Counted from the stretch's first letter, positions 43,747-57,075 are shown. The stretch: DNA of 64,000 nucleotides from Dipteronia dyeriana (GCA_032871835.1 CM065299.1:6295001-6359000), one strand, 5' to 3'. A program made the numbers and translations. The notes: generated by a model not told the origin, from the letters alone.

Positions 43747-44495
43747 AGAATCGCTCTATCATGCAAATATTCATGTGCTGATTCAAATTTTTTTTTTTTT
43801 TGGAGTAATTTCTGTTTTGTGACGATTTTGCTTCTTCCTGGAAAATGAACCATCGAAAAACACAGGGTGCACCAACCAAAAAGTACAGTGCCCCATTAAA
43901 AAAACCTATAAAATATTTTATTAATTTTCTATTTTATTTGCTGTAAAGCAGAAACTCAAACGGTGACATCTCAAGACTGCTTATTTTTGCATTCATATAT
44001 TAAGGAACAAATATAATAATAATTAAGTAATGCATAAATAATCTTGAATTTGGCTGTGTTTTTGCATTCATATATTAAAGAACAAGTAGAATACATAAGT
44101 AATTCATAATCTTGAATTTGGTGTTGTGTATTTTTGCATCCTACAAACAAGCACATTCTTGACTTCAATGTTGAAGAAGCTCGAACGTGACAATCAAAAT
44201 TCAAGATCGAAACATAGGCCAATGAAACATGAATTTGGGCCAGTGCAAGTCGGAGAGTCCAGTACTTTCATGCATAAACTGTGTTTTGATCTAGGATGGG
44301 CTTTTAAGCAAGCCCAGGATTAGCACTTAATTAATGACAAAAAATATTCACCAAAAACAAAATTACAAAACTGTTTCCTTTCACAAAAGCCCTTGGTTTA
44401 GTAAAAACCAGTTGTTTCAAGTGTAACTGTCCTCTCTATTCCCATCAGTAATCACCTTATATGAGTTCAATTACCAAGCTAGCTCTCCGATCCAT

Positions 44496-44539
<44 letters not shown>

Positions 44540-44758
44540 GTGTTAAAGAAGCACAACCGCACAAGGTAATACAAAAGTTATGATATTAAGAAAGTCAATA
44601 GAGAGAGTAGTATTAACCGGACACAAGTTAAAAATACAAAAGTTACAATATTAAGAAAGTCAATTTCTATATTTATTGTATTGATACATTAAATACAATA
44701 ATTGAGTTTCCAATAAGAAAAACTTTTATGTTCTTAATATGCACATGTGAACACTATT

Positions 44759-44799
<41 letters not shown>

Positions 44800-45107
44800 A
44801 ATACTATTTTATTTAAATCTACTGTCAAAATGATATGGCAACACTTCGATCAATTTATTTAAATCAAGCAAATGTAATCCAATTTAAATTAATAGATTGG
44901 AGTATTGGCACATCATTTATACACTAAATTTGGATAAAGTAACATTACTCATATATAAATTAATTAAGGGGAGATATTCTACACGTTTATGTGATGTTGA
45001 AACTAAAATTCGTTCTGATTTTACGGCTTCAACGGCTCAAATAGATTAATCATTGTCGTTAATTGGACTGCACAGTTTGAGGCAAAAGGGAATGATTGTG
45101 CTCATCG
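43747..45107. other. Spacer with short repeats
   Basis: Holds a direct repeat of about 75 bp (TTTTTGCATTCATATATTAA at about 43984 and 44059), (TA)n-(GA)n at about 44497-44539, and a second (TA)n near 44770. No gene is supported. Confidence 0.5.
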
Positions 45108-45367
45108 TAGGGATGGGCATTTCCCTCCAATGGGGTTTTGGGGTGGGAGTGGAGATAAATTTTATCACTAAAATCTAAATGGAAATGGTGGTAAGGATAT
45201 GGTTGGGGTTGGGGAACGTACCCTCACACCCATTTCTCTTAACGAGGGTGGGGGTGAGGCCCCATTTCTCCTATTTCTCCATATATATTTATATATTTTT
45301 ATTTTATTTTATTTTTAAAAAAATTAACTTTAATTCTGCTACTTATTTAGTCTCTACCTATTTCATC

Positions 45368-45417
<50 letters not shown>

Positions 45418-45756
45418 AATACTATATATACTATATTTATTTGTATTTTGGATTAAATTAAACAAATTATATGTTTTAGATTATTTTTTAGATTTGATAT
45501 CAAAATAGAGTGAATCGAATGGTTGGAATTATCGAATTTCAAATTGAAAAATTTTAGAATTGAAAATATGAAAAATGGGAGACGGGTTGGGGGCAGAGGA
45601 ACCTCCCCCTGAACAACCTCATCCCCACTTCCCCCAAATGGGGTTTGGGAGTGGGGGTAGGGGAGGTTTTAGAAATAAGGTGGGGGTGGGGGTGGGGGTG
45701 GGGGTGGGGGTGGAAGGATACTCCCCAGCCCCAGTAGGCCCTCACGCCCGTCCCTA
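45108..45756. mobile_element. hAT-like non-autonomous element, 649 bp
   Basis: The left end TAGGGATGGGC and the right end GCCCGTCCCTA form an 11-bp inverted repeat with one change. The subterminal zones are rich in GGGGTGGG motifs, including an uninterrupted (GGGGGT)n run at about 45679-45713. The flanks GCTCATCG and GATCGACG match at only 5 of 8 bases, so the TSD is uncertain. Internal (TA)n. No coding sequence. Confidence 0.55.
45679..45713 (+). repeat. (GGGGGT)n G-rich microsatellite
   Basis: Five consecutive GTGGGG units, G-quadruplex-capable on the plus strand, inside the hAT-like element. Confidence 0.85.
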
Positions 45757-45905
45757 GATCGACGGATGGCTAAACTTAATTAGTTTAATTCTTTTTATTT
45801 TTTTTGTCTTCTGTTGAGGGATGCGAGCCTATTTAAAAAATTTTTTTGGGCGAGATTGCATAGTCTGCACGTCCCTCTACTTTCGTTTTTCTTTTCTTTT
45901 CTTGT

Positions 45906-45942
<37 letters not shown>

Positions 45943-45999
45943 TGATGCAACAGTAGTAGGTGATCAAGTCCTGTTTATTCTGAAAATACCCAGGATTAT

Positions 46000-46571
46000 T
46001 GATACATGAGATATTATTGAAGATTTTCTTGAAAACTTTTTTATTTACAAATACTTTCATAATTAATATCTATTATTATGTTTCTTTTTATTGTTTATTT
46101 AATTAGGTAGTTAATTATTTTACGATTTGATTTTTATTAAATCAAATCTTATTTTCTATAGGTTTGTAATGTTTTATGATCCTTTTGATTTATTTTAGGA
46201 GTTTGATATCTTTTTTATTTGGATTCTTTCTCATTTGATTAAGATTTTTGTTTAGATTTTTCTCTTGTTTATAATTTTAGGAGAAACAGAATCCCTGTGG
46301 ATTCAGTTTACTTTCACTATGTATGTTGCTTGTATTAGGTTTTGAGGATCAGTCGTTGAATTAATAAAAATTAAATACTTTTCTTTTTTATCGTCAATTT
46401 TCGGTACTTTGCGTGGATCAACGAATTTGAAGTCTATTTTTCTGATATCCGTGCGCGGATCAACAGATTAATAGTAGGATTCGTTTACGGTATTCGTACA
46501 TGAATCTACGGATTTGAATCGGTTATCCTTTCTTTTATCGATCATTGTTTTGTATGAATTTTCTCGCTACA
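46000..46571 (+). repeat. 5' LTR of the TRIM-like element
   Basis: Aligns with 46988-47037 plus 48183-48570, that is, the right LTR with the foldback element removed. Shared blocks include CTATTATTATGTTTCTTTTT and TTGTTTTGTATGAATTTTC. Confidence 0.82.
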
Positions 46572-47037
46572 TTAGTTGGTATCAGAGGCATGAGTCTATC
46601 GTTGTGCTAGGCTCATTGATTCACAAAACATAACAAACTACTATCCCTATTAGATATTTACTTTCCATATTTCTCAAAAAAAAAAAATCCATGAATCCCT
46701 AAAACAAAATTCCCTTCTACCATTCATTGTTTTTCGATGACAATTATGTGTTGGACCCGATTGTCGTTGACTTTGATAAGCCACCAATTTTCGATGAGGA
46801 ATATTTGACGGAACATGTTATCGTCGATTTCGACAAGCCAATGGCTTTCGGTGAAGATTTGTTCCAGAACAAGCACGAGAGGAACTCAATTTTTGTTCCA
46901 TGTTTCATCATTCAACAACATCTCCAATTTATTTGTTCATCAAAGCTGTAAAATTTCGGGGACGAAATTTCTCCACGGTGGAGAGAATGATGCAGAAGAA
47001 ATTATTGAAGATTTTCATGAAGACTTTTTATTTTAAA

Positions 47038-47357
47038 GACTTAATGGTATGGAAGCCCCTTGAATTATTTGCGAACTGCTGATATGCCCCCATGAATTCT
47101 TTAAATGGTCACTAAACCCTATAAACTTTCATTTTCTTTGCAGTAGAGGCCAAAGCCTAACATCGTCTATTTTTCTGTCATGACAAATTGCAATAAGTTC
47201 CCTTGATTATATAGATAATTGTATAAAACTAGAAACAACAATAATGTGACCTAAATGCCCCTCTAGTCAAATTTTAAAAATCAAATCTAAAAAAAAATCT
47301 GAATTTAATTTTCTAAAGAATTCAATTATATTTTTATTTAAATATCCAGAAATAGTT

Positions 47358-47390
<33 letters not shown>

Positions 47391-47490
47391 AATAATAATA
47401 ATAATAAAAGTAATAAAATAAAATAAAATATAAATAATAGTAATACAAATAAAATAATAATAATAATAAAATAACAACAATAATAATAAC

Positions 47491-47531
<41 letters not shown>

Positions 47532-47708
47532 TTTGAAAGTCTTGGCTATTAATGGATGGTCGAGATCCAATTTGAATAAATTAGATATTAATATATGTCA
47601 TGAACCTTCGTCATATGTGTTACGTTATAAACTACAACACCAAAATATACGTACTAACTAATGAGATAGAATTTGAATAATTATGACTTAATAACCATGA
47701 CTTTCATA

Positions 47709-47752
<44 letters not shown>

Positions 47753-48182
47753 TTATCATTTTATCATTTTTATTATTATCATTACCATTTTAATTATTAT
47801 TTTATTACTATTATTTTTATTGTATTTTATTTATTATTATTATTATTATTGTTATTGTTAAATATTTATAGATATTTAAATAAAAAAAGATAATTTAATT
47901 ATTCAGAAAATTAAATTCAGAATTTTATTATTATTTAACAATTATTTCAATTTTTTTAAATTTGATTTTTAAAATTTTGTTATAGGGATATTTAGTTCAT
48001 ATTATTATATTATTTATGGTTTTATACAATTATCTATATAATCAGGGGAATTTATTACAATTTACTATCATAGAAAAATTGGTACCAGGTTTTGGGTATT
48101 TGTTGTAAAGAAAATGAGAGTTCAGGGGGTTTAGTGATAATTTTAAGACAACCAATTCAGAGGGTATCCGTACCATTAAATC
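47038..48182. mobile_element. Foldback MULE-MITE inside the right LTR, 1145 bp
   Basis: An exact 9-bp TSD, TATTTTAAA, lies at 47029-47037 and 48183-48191. The ends are GACTTAATGGTATGG and, reversed, GATTTAATGGTACGG. The arms are about 500 bp each and pair almost throughout. Near the centre are mirrored trinucleotide tracts, (AAC)n/(AAT)n at 47360-47530 and (ATT)n at 47712-47870. No transposase. The 9-bp TSD points to Mutator machinery. Confidence 0.9.
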
Positions 48183-48607
48183 TATTTTAAAAATAATTTT
48201 GTAATTAATATCTATTATTATGTTTCTTTTTATTGTATATTTAATTAGGTAGTTAATTATTTTTATGATTTTAATTCAAATCTTATTTCCTATAGGTTTT
48301 TAATGTTTTATGATTCTTTTGACTTTTTTTTAGGAGATTTAATATCTTTTTCATTTGGTATTCTTTCCCATTAAAGAGTTTCTCTTTTAATGTCCATTTT
48401 CGATACCCTAAGTGAGTCAATGAATTTGAAATTTATTTTCTAGTATCCGTGCAAGATCAACAAATTAATAGTAGGGTTCATTTTCGGTATTCGTGTGCAA
48501 ATCAACGAATTTGAATCGGTTACCTTTTTATTTGTTCCTATTATTGTTTTGTATGAATTTTCTTGCTAGACCAGTAAGTCCACCAATTTCTCGAACCTGG
48601 AAAACAT

Positions 48608-48859
48608 GAGGTGGAAGAGCAAGGCATGGGCAGTTGCAGGAAACCATGGTAGCTATGGAGGAACTCAAAAACAAGAAACTCTGCCCTTGTAGTTCTATCT
48701 TTGCAGAAACAGCACGTCATTGACAATATGGGGCCAATGTCGATCTACTTAAGTGGAGAGATCATCATCTTCTTCAAAAATGATCAAAGGCAGGCAAGCA
48801 AATTACAGGAGTCACTCAGGGAAATCATGTTACTGAGTTGTTCGCTGGGGACCCAATAA
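48608..48859 (+). pseudogene. Frameshifted WIP-family relic
   Basis: Starts ATGAGGTGGAAGAGC, coding MRWKSKAWAVAG, like the SKAWMVAA start of WIP genes. A shifted frame gives TMVAMEELKNKKLC, matching AAVEALKDQGFC, before a stop. The end reads KLQESLREIMLLSC, then an insertion (TCGC) breaks CWGPN, followed by GGGGACCCAATAA, a shifted remnant of the WGP-stop codons. Order and spacing match a WIP gene of normal size. It lies directly after the TRIM-like element, whose insertion may have removed its promoter. Confidence 0.72.
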
Positions 48860-49600
48860 CTAGGGAGATTAATTGTAAGAAACTAAAAAATAGAGTAATG
48901 TGAGTAAAAAAATGCATCATTACCCTCCCTCTAGATTCTCTCTAGAAAATGAAAAGGTAGCAGCCACCAACTAAGGTTGTAATCTTCAAAAATGTAATCA
49001 TGCTTACCATTAATTACTTATATTTTAATCTTAATTCGGTCAAAATCAAAATATAATTTGAAACCGCCCGATATAACCTGGTGACGATCTAAAAATGTCG
49101 TATGTTCAAATTGTTGAGACCACATAAGGAATAGGTTAAAATTCATTGCTTTAAATTGGGATTGAGGCATGAGATAAGTATAATCACAAAGAATTGAGAA
49201 AGCAAATGGTAATAATCTAATGTTGAAGCAAAATAATGAGGTGTGGGGTCCAAAAAGCCATTGACTGGTTTTCAAAGAGAAATGAGAAGGGAAAGTGACT
49301 TTACAGGAAAGGGTGTTTGGTTATACCCAAGCAACTTACTTATATATAAATAATATTGCATATTGAGTAGCTTAAATTATTATTTGCTTTTGGATGGAAA
49401 AAGAAGTTATGCTTTTTGCAAGAGGGCCACATGCCCATTCCCACACTCTATGCTTCTTTGTTATTTTAATGACACTTACATTAACATGTTCTCACATCAT
49501 AACACACTCTTTTTTTCCATTCCACCTCTTATTCTCTTTTAAGGAAAAGTGATTGGACAAATTTGATTTTTTTTTTCTAACGAGTGGGGAATATAATCTT
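48860..49600. other. Spacer
   Basis: AT-rich non-coding DNA. A minus-strand 85-codon frame here has no recognisable features. Confidence 0.4.
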
Positions 49601-49604
49601 TTTT

Positions 49605-50058
49605 ATTCTACTTATTTCTACAAACTTTTATATATATAAAATCAATTTATATTAACCTATTTTTTTTTTGTTTATTTCAATATATCAACTATCTTTTTAC
49701 TCATGTGTTCTTTAACCCAATTGTTGAGATATTAAAATCAAATAATTGAATCGTATGTATATATATATATATATATATATGTATATGAAAATTTTATATA
49801 TAGAAAAATCTTAGCTTTACCCTCTTTTTTATTCTACTTATTTCTACAAAACTTATATATATATATATAAAATCAAGTTATATTAACCTTTTTTTTTTTA
49901 CTTCAATATTTCAACTATCTTTTTACTCGTGTGTTCTTTAATTCAATTGTCGAGATATTAAAATCAAATAATTGAATCGTATATTTGAATTGATATATCT
50001 TTATATATATATATATATATGAAAATTTTATATATAAAAAAATCTTAGCTTTACCCTT
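49605..50058. repeat. 226-bp tandem duplication
   Basis: ATTCTACTTATTTCTACAAA starts copies at 49605 and 49831. Both end with AATCTTAGCTTTACCCT and contain a (TA)n tract and AAATCAAATAATTGAATCGTA. Confidence 0.88.
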
Positions 50059-50059
50059 T

Positions 50060-51738
50060 TCTCGAATTTAATTTATTTAATAGTTGGTGTTACCAAATTG
50101 TTGTTTTTATCTTTTTTTTTTGTTTTTGTTTTTATATCATTATGATTTAATTATTATGAATTTAGAGTTGAAATTTAGAAGCGGGAGAAATCACATTACT
50201 CAACCCTACAATTACATCTACGTAGACTAAGGGTGTTTGTTTTCTGTCTGAAGATTGAACAATCCTGAATTTTTCTAATTACTGAATATGGACTGAAATC
50301 TGAACCTAAATGATATGTTTTTTTTCTCACATCTGAATGTATTATCAACACGTTTATTTTTTAAAAGTAAAATTGTCTGAATATAAGTAATTTTGCATAT
50401 ATACCTATGTTAAACAATTATACATGGAATAAAAACAATTCAAAAATAATAATTATATATGAACACATATGATCATGATTTTTTTTTTATTACAAACAAA
50501 CTTCATTTTTCTAAGAAATGATTTTTTTTTTCTAAAAAAAGAAAAGATTTTTTTTTTCATAAAATAAAAAGGACATTAGAAAAACTCGTACAAAATACTC
50601 TAATGTATATATATATATATATCATCATAATGTCATAATAAAGTATCGATATTAAACATCAATATGACCAGTGATTATGGTTCTTTTTTTATTTTTAAAG
50701 TTATTTAAAATAAACAATATATTAAAATAAAGATTTCTATACCATATGTAATTTTGATGAAATTGGAAATATGTTATTTATGGAGGGATAGTATCATAAG
50801 AAAAGATTTTAGATTGCATTTAATGCAATTTATTGATTTACAATTAAGTTAAAAGTTAAGATTTTTTATTTTTTATTTTAAGTTGTTTTTTAGGATTTTT
50901 AAATTGTTTGATCACTTGAAAAAAATAAACAAAACAACTTAATAATTATGACTCAGACCCATTAAATTTTAAGTGGAAAAAAAAAACTCATTAACAAATT
51001 TAATATTTGATCATCTCAGCTTTAGAAAGAAATCTAAGCTTTAAATACTACTTTATCATCTTCTTTAAACAGATAATTTGTATACGTTTTCTTAAAGAAT
51101 AATCTTCAATCATGTTTTGATTGAATAAAATTGAATTTCTAGAAGTCGACAATCTTCCACAAATCATAAAAAAATCAATAAACTTAACAATTATTATATT
51201 TCATAAATTTATTCTGTCATTGGATCACTATCAAAGTATCAAGAATGCCATTTATTTTACAGATTATACAGCAGCACACGGAAGAACCAAACCAACTGTT
51301 AACAAGCCCGGGAGAGAATCCCCCTTTTTTTTTTTTACCCAACAAATCAAATTTAACAAAATCTCAAATTTTGAGATCCATTAAAACACTAACAAGTAAA
51401 CAACAATATTTATCAGACGGAGGAGAGTAAAAGTGAGCAAACCACCGCCATTTCCGACAATCGAAAATAAAAATAAAAAGCAAGCAAGCAAGCTACACGA
51501 GACTGCGAGCTGTGAAAGGTCACGTATGATATAGTACAAGTGTGCAACCATACAACACAAATAACCATATTTGATTACGATAAAGAGCTTTCACCCAACA
51601 CAGACAAGAAAAAAAACACTGCACAGCTACACTGTTTTCAATATATATATGTATATTTATATTTATTTATATAATTATTATTAAGAAAGAAAGAAAAACC
51701 CATATCCGTTTTTAAAATTTAATATAGAAACAAAAACC
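50060..51738. other. Upstream region of the VAP4-type gene
   Basis: AT-rich with short (TA)n and poly-T runs. The promoter and 5' leader of the VAP gene lie in about the last 150 bp, with a TATATATATGTATATTTATA stretch near 51640-51660. No other gene is supported. Confidence 0.45.
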
Positions 51739-54700
51739 ATGGCTGTTGATGGGGAGAAATCAGAGGCTCAAGGCAAGGTGTGGAATCTGTGTAAAATGCC
51801 GTTTTGGCAGTCAAGCAACGCTTCTTCTTCTTCTTCTTCATCGTCCTCTTCAATGAATAATATTAGCAGCAGCAACAATAATGTTTATCAGCAGAACCAG
51901 AGTAGCCAAGTGTTGGGCAGATCAAGTGGTGGTAATTCTTCTAATGTGTCTACTGTGGCTAAGTCTTTGCTTCCTGCTAGGCGCAGACTCAGACTTGATC
52001 CTCCTAGCAAGCTCTACTTTCCTTGTAAGTCTTTTTTTTTTTGGGTTTGTTTTGTTTTTGATGATTTAGTTGTTAAGGAATGTGTTTTCTTTTTTAGCTT
52101 GCTTGTTTATAATCTGGGTATACTTGTTTAATTCTTTAGAAATTGGATTTATTCTTCTTTTGAAAATTGGTGATCTGGGTCTGGAATCTATTGTCGTTAT
52201 TTTTATTTTTATTTAAGTTCTATTATTTTGTTTAGTTTCTGGATTGGTGGTGCAGTTCAAATTTCTTTTTGCTGATTTGACTTGATTGGTTTCAATTGTT
52301 TTTAATGATCTCATTTTGCTAATTGTTGATGTGGGCCTTTGCCATTCAATCTCTAGAATTAAGATCTCCTGTTCTTTTGACTCTATTTTATGTTGTGTTT
52401 TCTTTTTTAAGTTGAAAACGATTTTGCATTTTTAATTCCTGCTTGCTAAGTTGACTGTCTATCAGTCAATCTCGTATACTGTGATTTTTTTCCCTTTGAT
52501 TATATGGTTGCTTGATCTGCTTTTTTGAGTAGTGATTTACATTGCTTTTGACTGGTTTAATCCATTAGTGGTTCAATGCATGATTACGTTGATCTTCAAT
52601 CCATTAAAGAAGCTTTATTCTCCTATAATTTTCTACTGCATTGTTGATTTTCTTATACAAATTAGCTTCACTTAAAATGAAATTCTGTCTTTTGTTTTGT
52701 TGATGTTTATAACTCGGAGTTATTAAATTTGTTCTAGCAGGTCATGGTTGTGTACTTAATTGATTCTATTTGAAGTTTTCATTGATGTTCATTACTTAGT
52801 TACTTCAGTTGATTGTGCCTTTGAGGCTGTGATTTGCCGATCTTTTAACTTTTGAGGCGTTAATATTATTATTATTATCAAGGTATAAGTTAATTTTTTT
52901 TTTTTATACTGTTAGAAACATAATGTTGGTCAAGTTTTTTATTTTCTCCATTGACATTTGTGACCTAGACATCTCTTTTTCATGCTACCTGATTTGTTTA
53001 AACCCTGTTAAATTTGAAGATGAACCAGGAAAGCAGGTTAGAAGTGCCATTTCAATAAAAAACACTTGCAGATCCCATGTAGCTTTCAAGGTATGGGAAA
53101 TGTCTTTCTCAATAGTCTTCTTTGTTCATTGTGTTTGTTTTTTATGTTTGATTTGTGTTAAACATGCTCTTGTGACATTTAGAAAAACCTTTCCTTGCTG
53201 ACAGGATTGAGTTTTTGCAACGAGACATGCCCAAAGTAACTGTTTGCCCGGTATTCATTTAAAATTGGATAAAATGAACTAGTTGGCTTTAAGATTGGCC
53301 AAGTTTGAAAATTGTTCTTAGACAGACAACTTCTATAATTTTCATATTCTTTCACAGAATATATGCAGTTAGTAATTTGAAATGATTTGTGTTGAGAATT
53401 TTTTTAATGCAAGTCTTAAGAAAAGGTCAAATTTAAATAAATAAAAAAAACGTGTTTCTACTTTGTAAATATAATCTCATTATAAATATGAAATCTCCTA
53501 TCAACTATAGAACAAGATCCATTGCATCATATCTAAGGGATTCTTTACTCTGTTCTATTATTTCAAGGACCTTCAAGTAGATGATCCACATTGCATTGTA
53601 TATCCTTTCTTTACTTTTACTAATATCTGGTTGATATGTGCTGTTAACATTACCGCAAAGTAGTCAATAACCATGCCATTGATTACATATTTTTCATTGC
53701 AGTTCCAAACTACTGCACCAAAGAGTTGTTACATGCGTCCTCCAGGGGGTATACTTGCTCCTGGTGAAAGTCTTATTGCAACGGGTAATTCAATCCTCTT
53801 ATCTTACCCTTTGTTTGCCCTCTGACCTCCTCAAATGCTATCTATTCTTCTTCTCATTTGTGATGGATGATAAGCTGAAGTCATTTAGTTTAGTGTATTA
53901 TCTTCTAAATAAGTAACTTGACTGACAGTTTTCAAGTTTGTGGAGCCTCCTGAGAACAATGAGAGGCTATTAGATCAGAAGAGCAGGGTGAAGTTCAAGA
54001 TCATGAGCTTAAAAGTGAAAGGAGAAATGGACTATGTCCCAGAACTGGTATATTGTGCAGGCCTACGCTCTTAATCTTGTTTGCTTGATATGGGTAACTT
54101 GTGTGGAAAATATTATATTCTTAAGAAAATTAATTCCATTCATTCGACCATAAGTACTACTGTTACGGTACTGCATAATGTTATTTTAATTAATTGAATC
54201 GGAGCTTTAAGTTTGCAGAGTTCATTGATTTTTCAAAATTTCCTTACCTTCAAGTTCTTTTGCTGTTTTAAGTTTCTTTTTGATTAAATGATATGGAGTA
54301 TGATTCAATTCTCATTTAGGGAAACCAAATGGGAACTTGTTTGCAAGTCAAGTCACTTTCATGAACATCAGTGAACAAGACATTGTTGATGCAGTAGATA
54401 CTAGATGAATAAAGTTGGATCTAGGTATTTTGGTTTATGGGGTGGTAGGCTTACAAATTTATGTTATCCAGTTAAGTAATTTCATCATTTTCAACTAGAA
54501 AAATGTATTGTAGTCAATGAGTTTACAGTTATACAATTTATAAAATGGAAGATGTCTTAAACATTCAGTCATGAAAAGCTTGATGTTGTGTTCTTCCTTG
54601 TGATGTTTACGTTCTTATTACAATGTACTAGCCATTGAACTGCAATGCTGATTAGATGTGTTTTGTAAAAATGTTTACAGTTTGATGAGCAAAAAGATCA

Positions 54701-55153
54701 AGTGGCAGTTGAGCAGATTTTACGAGTTATTTTCCTTGATCCAGAACGCCCTAGCCCTGTAAGTAATTCACAATATTTGTAATACGTCGTGAACCTATTC
54801 TCATCAAGTACTTTGTTTGTTTGCTTGCTTCATCCATGTCTTCCGTCAAGAAACTCGCATAATCTGGGGTTTGTTTCTGCTTAGGTAATGGACAAACTTA
54901 AACGGCAGTTGGCAGAGGCAGAAGCTGCACTCGAGGCACGCAAGAAGCCTCCAGAAGAAGCAGGACCCCGTATTGTTGGTGAAGGACTCGTTATAGATGA
55001 ATGGGTGAGACATTGAACTTAGGTGTCAGTCTTACACTAATTTTTCATCATACATTTTTCTTACATGGTGTACTGCTCTAATTTCATTTGCAGAAGGAAC
55101 GAAGGGAAAGATATTTGGCCCGACAGCAGGTTGAAGGCATTGATTCTGTGTAA
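51739..55153 (+). CDS. VAP4-type MSP-domain vesicle-associated protein
   Basis: Seven coding exons with GT-AG introns: 51739-52024, 53020-53090, 53703-53784, 53929-54047, 54681-54758, 54885-55004 and 55094-55153, giving 271 residues. The joined frame is open and phases agree. Residues 1-85 are Ser-rich and low complexity (ten serines in a row). The MSP domain begins LDPPSKLYFP (about 86), followed by GKQVRSAISIKNTCRSHVAF, YMRPPGGILAPGESLIAT and DQVAVEQILRVIFLDPERPS. The tail has a charged helix (MDKLKRQLAEAEAALEARKK) and ends QQVEGIDSV, with no C-terminal membrane span. MSP/VAP proteins tether membranes by binding FFAT-type motifs. It is close to the Arabidopsis PVA41-43 group. Confidence 0.93.
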
Positions 55154-56550
55154 AGGTTGTTTCCTCCTGTTGTTAAGTACTAATTTTTAAGAGCTGAACT
55201 TTCCATTATGCAAAGTTATATCCTTTGGCCTCCTGTCATTTGGCATTGGGATGATGTTCAAGGGGAATCAAGAGGGCACTTAAAATGGTGAAAAAGAAGC
55301 AAGGTTTGTTGTTGTTGTCACATGTGAATCAATTGTATTTAAGATGAATCGTACCTGGTGTAAGATTTTTGATTCCGGGTTTGAACCTTACTTGTAGATA
55401 GTGGGACTTTGATTAGTACTAAAATTGTTAATTTGGCATATCAAAGTTTCTTTTATCATTGATGATGTTTTATCTTAATGTAACTAGTTTTCTGCTTAAA
55501 ATTTTGATCTACCCTCTTACAGATTAGTGCTTGAGATACGAGGAATTATCCGATGCATTAGGTTTTGTTATCTAGGTGTTAAATTTCATTAAATCTGGAA
55601 TTTCTAACCATCTCTTAGTACCTATTTTCGGATAGTCTAAGCCCCCGAGAGAGATGCCTTTGGCCATAGGATGTGCAACTTCTTTTAAGTGAACAAATAG
55701 TTGCAGATTGTAGAAACAGTGACCACACAATGTTATAATTCTAAAATAACAACTTTTTGAAGTGCCAGTGGATGGTGAATAATTTCATTTCTATGATCTC
55801 TCTTTTTCTGTCCATAGGATCTGATTTGCTTCCCTCTCTCCAACCCTGCAACAGTGGTTGGCCTGGAATTAGAAACTTGTAAAGTCAAGCAATTTCTATT
55901 ATGGTATTTGTAGCAGCCAAGAAGATTTGGATATGTCCAAATCTCTGCTGGCATTATTATACTCTTAGTTATCATAGATTAAAGAAAACTTGATCAAAAG
56001 CTTGATTGGTTCTTACAGATAATGATAAAAGTCCCCATTATTGATATAATTGTATTAATTATTGTTGGTTCTGGTTTGATGGGTTGATAGCTGGAAAAAA
56101 GAATATATAGGCTGCTTTGCTGGAGATTTGATAGAGAAGAAAGTGATCTTGTTTTTATTTGTTAATCAGGTGGAATTAATGTAATGCTAATTGAGATCCG
56201 AAATCTGAATACGGTTCTGATTCTTCTTGGTCCACTAGCCTTATTTTAAAAGGCTAAGGTCACGTACAATTATATAAATAAAATGTAGTATGGCTTGTTT
56301 GGACAAAGGAAATCAACATCACTTTTGTTGTGTTTAGGATTGTGTTTTGTATGGAATTTGTTAATGACTTTTTATTGGTTTAGAAAATAGAGATTTTAAA
56401 TTGCAACACTTGTTTAAAAATTAGTATTACACTAAAAAAGCCACAATTTTTAAAATTACTAACAAAGATAAATAAGCAGTCAAGATCCACTTCTAGTTTT
56501 GCTTTTTCTAACCTATTTTTGAAGAATAATTAAGCATCTGTAATGGATGA
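55154..56550. other. VAP gene 3' UTR and spacer
   Basis: 3' UTR-like sequence for about 350 bp, then non-coding spacer. No gene. Confidence 0.45.
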
Positions 56551-57075
56551 GAGCATCTCCGACCCATGCACCAATCCTCAATTTATTGTAAATTTTCTTC
56601 TCCATGATCAAGTGCATTTTCATTCTCTACGCAACTTTGTAGCTTCTGTTTTCTTGCTCCCTCTATTTTTACTTATTTACAGATTGACCATTATGCGATA
56701 AAATTTATTCTGTTTATATCCCTTGTTTAAGTGTTTTGTTTAATCACATGTTTACCCATAATAAATCAAATTTATTCTAATGCATCCCTTTTTTATTATC
56801 TAATGCTTTTGTTTAATTTATATTTATTTTAGTTAATTAAATTTAAGTTCTTAATTTACTAATTTATTAATTTATTAATTTATTGTAATATTATTTTAAT
56901 TAAAGGATTAAATGTTAATTATTAAGAAATAAAAAAAATGAATATCTAAGGGAATTTCTTTTTAGTGTAACATTTGATATAATGGGTTGAAGATGGAAAA
57001 AAAATATTGATGTTTAAGTTGCTGCAATTTACTTTAAAGTTACACCGATTTAATATTTTGGATTGAAAATTGCCC
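56551..57075. mobile_element. Harbinger-derived MITE
   Basis: The left end GAGCATCTCCGACCCATGCACC resembles the 19283 Harbinger end GAGCTTCTCCAACCCATC. Inside, TTTAATCACATGTTTACCC and AAATTTATTC correspond to 19500-19570. The right part (GATATAATGGGTTGAAGATGG) corresponds to 23305-23325. It looks like an internally deleted relative with decayed ends; no TSD is clear. Confidence 0.6.

Larger units (their letters stand above)
46000..48570 (+). mobile_element. Small Gypsy-derived LTR element (TRIM-like)
   Basis: Direct repeats 46000-46571 and 46988-48570 (the latter interrupted) begin TGATACATGAG/TGATGCAGAAG and end TTTTC.TGCTA. A primer-binding site (TGGTATCAGAG, about 46577) follows the first. 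CGGGGACGAAATTTCTCC then GGTGGAGAGAA precedes the second; this TCGGGGACGAAATTT arrangement is typical upstream of the 3' LTR in plant Ty3-Gypsy elements. The interior is only about 416 bp, encoding a repeated VDFDKP motif but no enzymes. No clear TSD. Confidence 0.8.

Noticed and set aside
45108..45756. Clear 8-bp TSD for the GGGTGGG-rich element
   Set aside because: The flanks match at only five of eight bases, so the TSD was not claimed, only the inverted ends.
47334..47861. Poly-Leu/Tyr/Ile open frames
   Set aside because: They are translations of (AAC/AAT)n tracts within the foldback element.
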